This document shows, piece after piece, positions 46,276-54,842 of a DNA stretch of 64,000 nt. The translations under genes were made by a program, and so were the position numbers. The stretch's first letter is position 1. Each line of letters opens with the position of its first letter. The DNA is from Lachnospiraceae bacterium (lineage in GTDB: Bacteria > Bacillota > Clostridia > Lachnospirales > Lachnospiraceae), in assembly GCA_015057405.1 (NCBI GenBank), contig SVEK01000003.1, positions 50,791 through 114,790 on the forward strand, read 5' to 3'. Under the pieces are notes generated by a model. It had not been told where the DNA came from. It ran no database searches and saw only the letters and a program-made list of their open reading frames with translations.

Positions 46276-48335
46276 TTACTTCACCTTAAAACTCTTCTTC
46301 AAAGTCTTATAGCCTTTCTTACTCACCTTAATCTGCACCTTAGTATTCTTCTTAAGTTTTGCGGTTTTAAATGTAAACTTCTTACCTTTTACGGTTGCTT
46401 TCTTCCATGCCTTACTGCCAACCTTAATCTTAACAGTTGCCTTTGATACTGATACCTTACCTGTTATCTTGGTTGTGTTCTTCTTGATTTTAACTGATGA
46501 AAGTTTGAAAGTTTTGACTTCATCAGTCTTGGAAACATTCTCATCAGCTTTTGACACCTCAGTAGGTGCCACAGTCTGAACAGGTGCAGGTGCAATTGTC
46601 GGCGTCACTACAGATGCAGGTGCTTGTGTTACTACCGGTGCCTGAGTTGGTTCTGATGTAGGCTCTATTCCATCTGCCGGTTTCTCAGTTTCTTCCGGAT
46701 CAGTTGTAGGTGTTGGACTTTCTGTACCCTGCTCACCATAACTTGTCATAACAGACGTCACTGTACCTGCATTTTCCCATAAAGAAGATGATAAATTTAT
46801 ATTAATAACCGGACGAACACCATTATAATCATAATAATTGACAGCCATACCATCGTAACTGCCCGAACCGTAGCAATTCACATAACACACAGCATCTAAA
46901 TTTCTACCAGGCGAACGCAGCCACCAAAAGCCATTTCCAAAATAAGCAGAACTTATATTTGCATACGCTCCATTTACTTTTGCATATTCTGTATTCTTTA
47001 CTTCTCTTGTTTTACTTTCATAATCAAATGTATTTTCTAATCCATATGCAGCATTACTTGCTTCTTCTATGGATAACAAATATACCTTATCCTCTGTATT
47101 ATTACCTCCATCTGTTTCATACGAATGGTTATCATTATTGATCACCGTTGTAGTATTAATTGCTGCTTGTTCTTCTTCCGTAAACGCTTTGTTCATAAAG
47201 TTATCTGTAGAATAATCAATTCCATCACCATTAGAGCTCGCACCATATCCATTAAGCCAACTTCTAAGTGTACTCATTTCCCATGTTATCAATTCTTTAG
47301 TTTCGTTGTACTTCCTACAATCAAGATTCTTATCTGCTATAAAAAATGCATCATCTCCGTCTACTGACAATACTCTCCACTTAATCGGTTCCTTCGTCCA
47401 TCCCTTTAATGTCTGATTATAACTTCCAAAGTATATACAATCCCACGTTGTTACTCCGTTCTCTACTATAGGATTATCAATAGTATTATCCCTCGAAACG
47501 CCATCATTACCTTCCGAATCCGTCACCCCTGCTTCAGTCCATATAGATGCAGATGACAGATTAATACACAACGCAGGACGAACACCATCACTAGGATCGA
47601 CGACACTATGATCATCGTTGAAGCCCATGCCATTGGTGCCCACATAACTTACAGCGTTTAAAGCGCTACCGGGAGAGCGAAGCATCCAGAAACCTGAACC
47701 ATAATAAGTATATGCACCTTTTACCTCCGTATATTCTGTATTCGCTACTTCTCTTGTGTTGCTGTCACTTCCAAACGTACTCTCGAATCCATACTCTGTA
47801 TTACTTACTTCTTCTATGGATAACAGATATACTTTATCCTCTGTATCATTACCTCCATCTGTTCCAAACTCAGGATTGTCATTATTAATTACTGTTGTAG
47901 TATTAATTGCTGCCTGTTCTTCTTCCGTGAAAGCCTCGTCTATAAAACTATCTGTTGAATAATCAATTCCTTCAATATTAGAATCTGCTCCGTATCCGTT
48001 AAGCCAGCTTCGAAGCGTACATGTTTCCCATGTTACATCCTTTTCTGTTTCATTGTACTTCTTACAGTCAAGATTCTTATCCGCCACTATAAGTGCATTA
48101 TTATTCTCATCTACAGACAATACTCTCCACTTAATTGGCTCTTTAACCCATGTTGCTGTCTGATTATAACTTCCAAAGTAAGCACAATCCCATGTTACAT
48201 TTCCTTCGCTGTCTACTCTTGGATTACTAAGTCCATAATCAGCTGCTTTTACATTGTTAGCACTGAATCCTGTCATAGTCCCTGTTACTGCTAACGCAAG
48301 ACTCAGAATTAGTGCTATCAGTTTCTTCTTTTCAT
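46276..48335 (-). CDS. Secreted tandem-DUF6273 protein; signal peptide frameshifted
   Basis: The open frame (46276-48276, 666 residues) starts inside a signal peptide. Upstream, the same frame encodes KKKLIALILSLALAVTG, but the proper ATG (48335, after AGGGGAGGAATT) is out of frame by one A: ATGAAAAGAAG in place of ATGAAAAAGAAG. With that A restored, the protein has a normal signal peptide ending near VKA-ADYG. Two DUF6273 repeats follow (about residues 10-255 and 270-510; WRVLSVDENNNALIVADKN, then FWMLRSPGSALNAVSYV, and matching second copies), then a Thr/Pro linker and a Lys-rich Ig-like tail. The function of DUF6273 is unknown; surface display is likely. Confidence 0.75.
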
Positions 48336-48390
48336 TTTTTTAATTCCTCCCCTAGTGTGAAATTATTTAACATATATTTTTATATAACAA

Positions 48391-48437
48391 AAGACATATA
48401 GCACCTCACTCCATATAAGTGAGACACTATATGTCTT
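48391..48437 (-). promoter_or_regulatory. Long hairpin in the leader of the DUF6273 gene
   Basis: AAGACATATAG and CTATATGTCTT form the outer stem, with CTCACT/AGTGAG inside. It lies 56 nt upstream of the inferred ATG at 48335, in the 426-bp gap to thiE. It could be a leader structure or a terminator for a leftward transcript. Nothing else is recognised in the gap. Confidence 0.45.
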
Positions 48438-48761
48438 ATATTATCCTCTATATTAACGCACTCAAAAAACAGACAATCAACTAGCTTGTCTTGTCTTGAT
48501 TTGTTAAGATTTTACTTCTGCTCATAACAATTGTAAACCTCTTTAGTGTTTTTTCTTATTAACTCATTATTAATTTTACTATATAATCATCTATTGTCAA
48601 TAATTATCTTACTACTACACCTCCCTGCAAACAATTCTCTTTCTAATTATCTTAACGTGTGTTATACTTTTCGGCAGATTAAACCGGGGTATACCATTAC
48701 GTACTTTAATGATATACTATGTGGAAATAATAATGTTTAGACTCACAGGAGACATAACAGT

Positions 48762-49136
48762 ATGAACTATAAAGATTTATGTCTGTACGCAATTACAGAC
48801 CGTACATTTCTTAAGGGGAAAGCACTTGAAGATGCAGTAAGAGAAGCTATCGAGGGAGGCGCAACCATAATTCAGCTTAGAGAAAAGCAACTTAAAGGTC
48901 TGGAGCTTAAGGAACTGGCTTTAAGTATAAAATCAGTATGTAACGAATATAATGTTCCATTCATTATCAATGATGACGTTATGCTTGCCAAAGAAATCGA
49001 TGCCGACGGAGTTCATGTAGGTATTAGCGATATGAGCGTTAAGGAAGCAAGAAACATACTTGGGCAGGACAAAATTGTGGCTGCCACCATACACACCATA
49101 CACAATACTAAACAGATTATTTTTTTCATTTCATAA
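48762..49136 (+). pseudogene. thiE: Thiamin-phosphate synthase, C-terminally truncated
   Basis: The first 105 residues are a good ThiE: LYAITDRTFLKG, IIQLREKQLKGLE, VPFIINDDVMLAKEIDADGVHVG. After GQDKIV the frame runs into unrelated DNA (AATIHTIHNTKQIIFFIS), and the protein ends at 124 residues, against about 210 for intact ThiE. The last 18 residues come from the antisense strand of a lipoprotein signal peptide also present at 63715-63768. The second half of the barrel, including the pyrophosphate-binding glycine loops, is absent, so the product should be inactive. A ribosome site (CAGGAGAC) and ATG are intact. Confidence 0.88.
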
Positions 49137-49213
49137 CTCCTCCTGTTAAATATAATATTTTTGATATTTTATATTCCAACTCAGTTTTCGCTTTGAAAGT
49201 CGAATTGGCTGAG
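49076..49213. repeat. Left copy of 138-bp direct repeat
   Basis: It matches 63715-63852 in the same orientation with about six mismatches and no indels by eye. It contains, on the minus strand, a lipoprotein start (MKKIICLVLCMVCMVAAT) and its leader. One end is fused to thiE. The flanking DNA to 49365 holds no gene. Confidence 0.9.
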
Positions 49214-49365
49214 CGTAGTAACATTTTTCGAGTTCTCTCCCTCATTCCTAACACCAAATTTCACAAGTAACCTTTGTTAATACACTTTAGCACATAAAAT
49301 GAACGCTATTAAAGTCACAATTATTTAAAAGAACATTAGCGAATATCTTCTGCTATTGTTAATCT

Positions 49366-49995
49366 TCAGGATACTACTATCCTCCCTCCATCAATTTCAT
49401 ATATTCTGTCACATACATAGTCTATGTCCTGCTGATTGTGGGAGCAAAGGATTATGGTTTTACCTTTCTTTTTTTCTGCAACAAGAATTTCTCTCATTTT
49501 CATGACCATTTCTTTGTCAAGTCCGTTAAAGGGTTCGTCCAGTATAAGCATGGATGGGTTTTCCATAAGAGCCTGGGCAAGTCCCAGTCTCTGTCGCATA
49601 CCAAGGGAATATTTTTTGACGCTTTTTTTGTCGTCAGGGTTAAGGCCAACAAGTTCCATATATTCCCGTATTGTATCTTTACTTATGTTTTTTCTGATGT
49701 CTGCAAGAACTTTTAAATTCTCATATCCGTTCATGTATGGAATAAATCCCGGTGTTTCTATTATGAATCCTGTTTCAGGTGAGAATTCCGCATCTTTACC
49801 AATTGCTTTTCCATTCACTTTTATTTCACCGGAAAACATGGTATTAAATCCGCAGATACATTTCATAAGCATGGTTTTTCCCGAACCGTTACCTCCCACA
49901 AGCCCTATTGCTTCACCATCATTCACTTTTATGGAAATGTTATTAAGTACGTTATATTTTTTAATTGTTAAAGACACATTATTTACTTCTATCAT
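49366..49995 (-). CDS. ABC exporter ATPase (bacitracin/lantibiotic-immunity type)
   Basis: A 209-residue compact ATPase with Walker A (GLVGGNGSGKT), signature (YSLGMRQRLGL), Walker B (MLILDEP) and H-loop (ILCSHNQQD). The type is that of exporters for bacitracin or lantibiotic self-protection. It overlaps the permease gene by 4 nt and is the last gene of the leftward island. With 49992, 50828 and the 51542 lipoprotein it would form one export or immunity complex. Confidence 0.88.
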   Translation of the reverse strand: MIEVNNVSLTIKKYNVLNNISIKVNDGEAIGLVGGNGSGKTMLMKCICGFNTMFSGEIKVNGKAIGKDAEFSPETGFIIETPGFIPYMNGYENLKVLADIRKNISKDTIREYMELVGLNPDDKKSVKKYSLGMRQRLGLAQALMENPSMLILDEPFNGLDKEMVMKMREILVAEKKKGKTIILCSHNQQDIDYVCDRIYEIDGGRIVVS

Positions 49996-50831
49996 GGCAA
50001 AATGTTACCTCCAATCATATCTAAACTTACTTTTCCTGCTTTTTTGTATATAATTATCAGATAAACCACACATGCAAGAGATAACAGCATGATGGAGGCG
50101 TATGGTGAAAATACATACTCTCTGAAATAAGTCTGGTAATGCATTAAAAGCATTCCGTGACATACAGGGAAAAACCACATGGCACTACTTTCCGTAACCA
50201 TTATTCCACACCCTGCTATTATGTGAGCGCACTGTATAAAGAAAAATAACAGTTTCTTTGAATACAGACATCCGGCTAAAAATAACAGACCACAAAACAG
50301 CAAAAGCAGAAACAACAGTAAATATGACAAAAAGAATGCTTTATACGGTGTCATCTGATAGTAAAGATTAACCGGAATCAGTTGTTTTTTATCATAGTCT
50401 GTTATAACAAGACTCCATCCGTTTACCATATAAGCTCTGGTAATTCCCCTTAAAGTTGTGGCAACCGCAATAATGGCTGCGTATGTAAATCCACTAATAA
50501 ACTGAAATAATATTTCTCCCAACACCCAGTTTTTTCTTCCTGCACGGAATATGCAAAAAGGAATGTTATCATTTATCCGTGGGAATGGAGAGATTAGCAC
50601 AATATAAGATATTAATATCAGTAGCAGTCCAAGACTTGAATTAACTGTCGCTATAGGTATTTCAAATAAATTAACAGGCTGGTTCATGTAATCTGATGCA
50701 GTAATTATCGGCATAATAATCATTTTCTCTATAATCAGATAAACTACAGCCAGAATAATTATTTTGGGATTAAGTATAAAATTAATATATTCATTTTTGG
50801 CAACACGCCATATACATTTCAAATTAATCAT
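49992..50831 (-). CDS. ABC-2-type permease
   Basis: A 279-residue protein with about six membrane helices and no catalytic domain. A short cytoplasmic start (INLKCIWRVAKNEYINFIL) is typical of ABC-2 permeases. The start codon overlaps the preceding stop (ATGA). It is partnered with the 50828 permease and the 49366 ATPase. Similar two-permease sets occur in lantibiotic immunity (LanEFG) systems, but I recognise no specific family. Confidence 0.7.
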   Translation of the reverse strand: MINLKCIWRVAKNEYINFILNPKIIILAVVYLIIEKMIIMPIITASDYMNQPVNLFEIPIATVNSSLGLLLILISYIVLISPFPRINDNIPFCIFRAGRKNWVLGEILFQFISGFTYAAIIAVATTLRGITRAYMVNGWSLVITDYDKKQLIPVNLYYQMTPYKAFFLSYLLLFLLLLFCGLLFLAGCLYSKKLLFFFIQCAHIIAGCGIMVTESSAMWFFPVCHGMLLMHYQTYFREYVFSPYASIMLLSLACVVYLIIIYKKAGKVSLDMIGGNILP

Positions 50832-51529
50832 ATTCTTTTACTCCTGTATTTCCACATAAGCACGCTCAGAACTGATAAAACTCCTATCATTACAACCGGA
50901 AATAATATAATGTCATTTATAAACATTTCTGATGTAAAATAAGCCAGCATAAACACAAGGCTAAGGTCGAATAAAATATCTCTGTGTAAAATTGCCGTTA
51001 CTATCCCGAACAGTGACATCATTCCCCCAAATAACATCAGCTTCAGGCTTTTTGTAGCAAAAGCTGTTAACAGCTCTCCCATACCCTCCGGTGTATAAAG
51101 ACCTTCATCGGGAAGAAGAAACAGCAATGCAATCTGAAAAATCAAAAGGGATATTATCGTTATACTTATTCCGCTTACAACTGAAAATGAAATCTTTGAT
51201 AATATATATTTTTTAGTACCTTTTCTTTGTTGTATTCCCATATACATTTTAGAATTAATTTCATCCAGAAATAAAGATATTGTAGGGATACAGATTGATA
51301 CTGACATTATTATGTACATCCAGTAGGTGTCTACACGATTCATAACCTGAGGTATCGTTATCCCGTATTCTGTCATAGCCTCTTTGGAATAAAGCATTAC
51401 TGATTCGAATACAGAATATATAACATTATCCCCTGCTACACAGCCTGTAAGCATACACATAACTTCCATTACAATTACGGCAGCAATGTAATACACCATT
51501 CTTTTTCTAATCACCATATATTTTCTCAA
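50828..51529 (-). CDS. ABC-2-type permease
   Basis: A 233-residue membrane protein with about six helices (YYIAAVIVMEVMCMLTGCVAG is the first). The start is TTG 51529 or ATG 51517; the GAGGAG site is very close to the former. It is encoded 12 nt after the 385-residue lipoprotein gene and overlaps the next permease. Its N-terminal order (long loop after helix 1 with many acidic and aromatic residues) resembles exporters of peptides. Substrate unknown. Confidence 0.7.
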   Translation of the reverse strand: MRKYMVIRKRMVYYIAAVIVMEVMCMLTGCVAGDNVIYSVFESVMLYSKEAMTEYGITIPQVMNRVDTYWMYIIMSVSICIPTISLFLDEINSKMYMGIQQRKGTKKYILSKISFSVVSGISITIISLLIFQIALLFLLPDEGLYTPEGMGELLTAFATKSLKLMLFGGMMSLFGIVTAILHRDILFDLSLVFMLAYFTSEMFINDIILFPVVMIGVLSVLSVLMWKYRSKRI

Positions 51530-51541
51530 TGCTCCTCTATC

Positions 51542-52699
51542 TTATAAACCTAAATTCGTATTAAAATCACCGGTTATCATATCTATCGTACAATACTTGT
51601 CATATAGCTCAAAGGGTGACACAGGCATACATATACTGTCCACCGACGATTCTTCTTTTTTACAAAGGAAAACATATACCGGTCTTGCTTCAAAAACCTG
51701 TCCCGGTCCATATAAGCTCTCATAGTTGTTACCTTTTAAGGTTATTTCATACATTGGTGCCACAAGTTCAAACTCCATTGTTCCAAATCCTGAAAGCTTG
51801 GTTGCAACTTTTTCCACTGCATTACTAAAACTGATAATTTTATCCTGTGATGTTGCTTTTATCACATTAAGTGTCTGATTGTTTATAATAAAACTTCCCA
51901 ATTGTTTACTGTCATTATATTGAGCACTGGTTCCGTAGGACATACTTTTAAAGGTTGTTGTCAGATTCTCATCATAGGATTTAAAATAATGATTATTAAA
52001 TTCAATTCCCTTATAACAAAATTCACCACACAAAGATGCCACAGAAGTTTTCCCTTTATCATTCTCAACTTCCACAACAAAAGCATCTCTTATTTCATAA
52101 TCCAATGTGCTGTTATCAAAATTAGCCTTATACCACTCTTTTGCTTCATCACATAATACACTAAGTTTCTTATCCCCGTCCTGAAACTTTATTACCGTGC
52201 TATCAAAGTCGTCTTTACCACGACGATACTTATCCACAAGTACACAGTCCGCTATTTCCAATGAGCTGTCAAAATAAGACACAAATCCACATTCATCAAT
52301 ATTTATCATTTTATCCCCATCTGTGTAACAATGATTAGTTCCCCCCGGCGTAGCAGAGGTTTCATAACTGTCTGTCTTAATACCAAACAACTCCCTATGC
52401 TCTTTTTCATATTTATTAATGTAATCCGACTCCACCTGTACCTCAAGGGTACAAACATCTTCAATACCTGAAAAATCCACACTCTGTGGCAAAATAATAT
52501 TGTCGTATTTTTCTGCTATCTTTTCCATGTCAGTCTGATTCAATTCCTTTACGGTACAATAATCTGAATCAGGATCTTCTATCTGTTTATTATCATTGTA
52601 CTTATTCATATTGTCATACACACCCTGTGGTGCTTCTTTACAACCCGCGAGGGTCATAATGCCCACCATGGACAACAATAATAATGCTGTTTTTTTCAT
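51542..52699 (-). CDS. Lipoprotein of the ABC/agr island
   Basis: A 385-residue lipoprotein: signal peptide with IMTLAGC (Cys20). The mature part is acidic (DNKQIEDPDSDYC, QTDMEKIAEKYDN) with no family I can name. It sits directly before two permease genes and one ATPase gene and after the 97-residue peptide gene. In bacteriocin loci a lipoprotein next to an ABC exporter often gives immunity (LanI-like), which is a plausible but unproven role. Confidence 0.65.
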   Translation of the reverse strand: MKKTALLLLSMVGIMTLAGCKEAPQGVYDNMNKYNDNKQIEDPDSDYCTVKELNQTDMEKIAEKYDNIILPQSVDFSGIEDVCTLEVQVESDYINKYEKEHRELFGIKTDSYETSATPGGTNHCYTDGDKMINIDECGFVSYFDSSLEIADCVLVDKYRRGKDDFDSTVIKFQDGDKKLSVLCDEAKEWYKANFDNSTLDYEIRDAFVVEVENDKGKTSVASLCGEFCYKGIEFNNHYFKSYDENLTTTFKSMSYGTSAQYNDSKQLGSFIINNQTLNVIKATSQDKIISFSNAVEKVATKLSGFGTMEFELVAPMYEITLKGNNYESLYGPGQVFEARPVYVFLCKKEESSVDSICMPVSPFELYDKYCTIDMITGDFNTNLGL

Positions 52700-52726
52700 G
52701 ATAATCTCCCTTACCTAATTACATTT

Positions 52727-53020
52727 TCATATATAATATTGATAACCTTTAACTAAGCCATCTTCATAAAATTGCCCCGTGGATGAAAATGTATGTTCTC
52801 TCGCACAATTATTTTCTAATCTAACTCCTACCTTTGCACCACTAGTTATATAGTCTACATAAAAACACGCTTTAGTACTATTAGCTTTGAATCTTTTTGA
52901 TTCTCTCATAGCCCATTCAGAGGGTTTACTTCTTTGCGGTGATATAATAATGCCATTGAAGCAACAACCGGTAATACCAAGAGTACAAGAACAGTTTAAA
53001 ATCATCCCGAGAAGTATCAT
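52727..53020 (-). CDS. Small Cys-containing secreted peptide or lipoprotein
   Basis: A 97-residue ORF between two lipoprotein genes. A short hydrophobic start (MILLGMILNCSCTLGITGC) contains a lipobox-like GITGC, then a mature part with KRFKANSTKACFYVDYI and a Tyr-rich end (DGLVKGYQYYI). There is no positive charge before the hydrophobic stretch if ATG 53020 is used; upstream in-frame codons (RQGRNCACR) would supply it but lack a start. The start is therefore uncertain, or a small frameshift may be present. I see no named family. A bacteriocin-like precursor is one possibility. Confidence 0.4.
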   Translation of the reverse strand: MILLGMILNCSCTLGITGCCFNGIIISPQRSKPSEWAMRESKRFKANSTKACFYVDYITSGAKVGVRLENNCAREHTFSSTGQFYEDGLVKGYQYYI

Positions 53021-53072
53021 GCGACAAGCACAATTTCTGCCTTGCCTCTAATCAAGATTGTGAACTTGTTTC

Positions 53073-53606
53073 TCAATCATCCATATTTTGTAAAATAGGC
53101 GCTGGGAAATAGTATTGTTCCTCCTCTGTTATTTCCTCTATGATATCTCCGTTAACGTATTTGTACCTTGCAACCTCCTCAACTTCTTTATCTCCACTAT
53201 AAAATACAGCATAGATAATTACATTTCCATCGTAATAATCAGGATTACCAACATCATGTAAGCTTTGTGTCCATGTATTATAATAATCAAGGATTACCAG
53301 TCTCTGTTCCTCGGTCATTTTTTGTTGCTCATTCACACTCAAACTTAGTTCCGCATGAGTCATATTGCTTGTATAAACATTATCAGTATACCTTTCTTCC
53401 CATATACCTGCATCTTTCATTTTCATCGCTTCATGATTATTCAAAATCTCTTCATATTCTTTTTGCAGATTGGCAAATTCTTCATTTTTCTTGTCAATCA
53501 TCTCATCTGAAAATTCTTCGCTATTAGTACTTTCGTTACTCTTCCCGCATCCTCCTACCATACATAAGGACAATATTACAACCATAAACATAATTATTTT
53601 TTTCAT
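53073..53606 (-). CDS. Lipoprotein, paralogue of the 63223 lipoprotein
   Basis: About 177 residues from ATG 53606 (GGAGG upstream), with lipobox SLCMVGGC. The mature part GIWEERYTDNVYTSNMTHAE, then VILDYYNTW, IIYAVFYSGDKE and a final EITEEEQYYFPAP, matches the 63223 lipoprotein block for block (GKWQERSCGRTYP, ILEYYWEEK, SIFAVFYDKDTY, DITEEDEIWF). Both lie at the end of a FtsX-type permease/ATPase cassette, but on opposite sides in transcription order. The function is unknown; immunity or substrate binding is possible. Confidence 0.7.
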   Translation of the reverse strand: MKKIIMFMVVILSLCMVGGCGKSNESTNSEEFSDEMIDKKNEEFANLQKEYEEILNNHEAMKMKDAGIWEERYTDNVYTSNMTHAELSLSVNEQQKMTEEQRLVILDYYNTWTQSLHDVGNPDYYDGNVIIYAVFYSGDKEVEEVARYKYVNGDIIEEITEEEQYYFPAPILQNMDD

Positions 53607-53610
53607 TATT

Positions 53611-54168
53611 TCATTTTCCTCCAATCACGTAACGCTTTACAAAATCAAATATACTGTTCAACAACAAAATCATTAAACAGGTTATCGTTGTAATTAAAAA
53701 TGACCATGCCACATCACTTAAACCAATAACTACAATATCATCTAACCTCGTTATCACCGTTGCCATGACAGTTGCAAAGCTGAATCCGACTATAACAACC
53801 ATTAAATATCTCTTAATTATCTCAATACTTTGAAATGTATTGCTTATGCCACATAATTTAAGAGCATATAATAACTGATGACGTTCCCCACGCCAAATAG
53901 TAGTAACCACTATGGAACTTAGTATAAAACATATTGTAATCATTATATACATTCCGTTCATTATGTTATTTGCAGATAAAAACCGTTCAAAAAAAGTAAT
54001 TTCTTCACCTTGTGTTATAATTTCACTCTCCATACTATTTTCTACTATGTTCCTAATGTCTTCCATACGCATTGTAGAAATTAATATCATTATTACTAAT
54101 GACATTGCTGCAAAACTAATAAATAACAGTGTATTTCCTTTAGGCACTCTTTTATTTATTACTTTCAT
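53611..54168 (-). CDS. Shortened FtsX/MacB-type permease
   Basis: About 185 residues from ATG 54168, which aligns with the start of its 348-residue paralogue at 60081. It keeps the first helix (NTLLFISFAAMSLVIMILIS) and the three C-terminal helices (YIMITICFILSSIVVTTIW and onward). It lacks about 160 residues of the extracytoplasmic domain, keeping only a short linker (ENSMESEIITQGEEITFFER). It overlaps the ATPase gene. The frame is clean, so it may be a natural mini-permease. Confidence 0.7.
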   Translation of the reverse strand: MKVINKRVPKGNTLLFISFAAMSLVIMILISTMRMEDIRNIVENSMESEIITQGEEITFFERFLSANNIMNGMYIMITICFILSSIVVTTIWRGERHQLLYALKLCGISNTFQSIEIIKRYLMVVIVGFSFATVMATVITRLDDIVVIGLSDVAWSFLITTITCLMILLLNSIFDFVKRYVIGGK

Positions 54169-54841
54169 CCACAACACCATCCTTTATATGAATTATCCTC
54201 TTACAGTTTTCAGCAACCTTCATATCATGTGTAACAACAATTATTGTTTTCCCACTTTCATTGAGTCCTTTTAATATGGACATAACATCTTTACTTGTTT
54301 GTTCATCCAAAGCCCCTGTAGGCTCATCTGCAAGAATAATATCCGGTTTCTTCACAATAGCCCGCGCTATTGCTACTCTCTGCTGCTGTCCTCCTGACAA
54401 TTCTGCAGGATAGGCTTTTGCCTTGTCCTCTATACCAAGTTCAGCTAATGCAGACATCACTAATTCTTTAATTCTATGTCCGGAATACCGTTGATACTTT
54501 AAAGGCAGCGCAACATTTTGAAATACATTAATATCATCTACAAGCGCAAAATACTGCACAACAAATCCAATCTTATCACGCCTAAATCTAGTTAAATTGC
54601 GCTGACTTGAAAAATCAATTTTTTTTCCACAATAGTAATATTCCCCTTTTTCAAAGGACATCATTCCACCTAATATGTTTAGCAGAGTTGATTTGCCGGA
54701 ACCACTCTTTCCCATAATTGCAACCATATCCCCCTGCTCTACCGACATGCTGGCACCCCTAAGAGCCCGTACAGTTCCTTCATTTTTTCCAAATGTTTTA
54801 CATATATCTTTCACTTCAATAATATTCATAATAAACACCAA
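54152..54841 (-). CDS. LolD/MacB-type ABC ATPase
   Basis: A 229-residue ATPase with [41 protein letters not shown] and VVTHDMKVAE. This type works with FtsX-like permeases as mechanotransducers or peptide-resistance pumps. The start may be TTG 54841, GTG 54838 or ATG 54829. Its twin at 61124 belongs to the other cassette (near-identical motifs). Permease genes flank it on both sides. Confidence 0.88.
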   Translation of the reverse strand: MVFIMNIIEVKDICKTFGKNEGTVRALRGASMSVEQGDMVAIMGKSGSGKSTLLNILGGMMSFEKGEYYYCGKKIDFSSQRNLTRFRRDKIGFVVQYFALVDDINVFQNVALPLKYQRYSGHRIKELVMSALAELGIEDKAKAYPAELSGGQQQRVAIARAIVKKPDIILADEPTGALDEQTSKDVMSILKGLNESGKTIIVVTHDMKVAENCKRIIHIKDGVVDESNK

Positions 54842-54842
54842 T

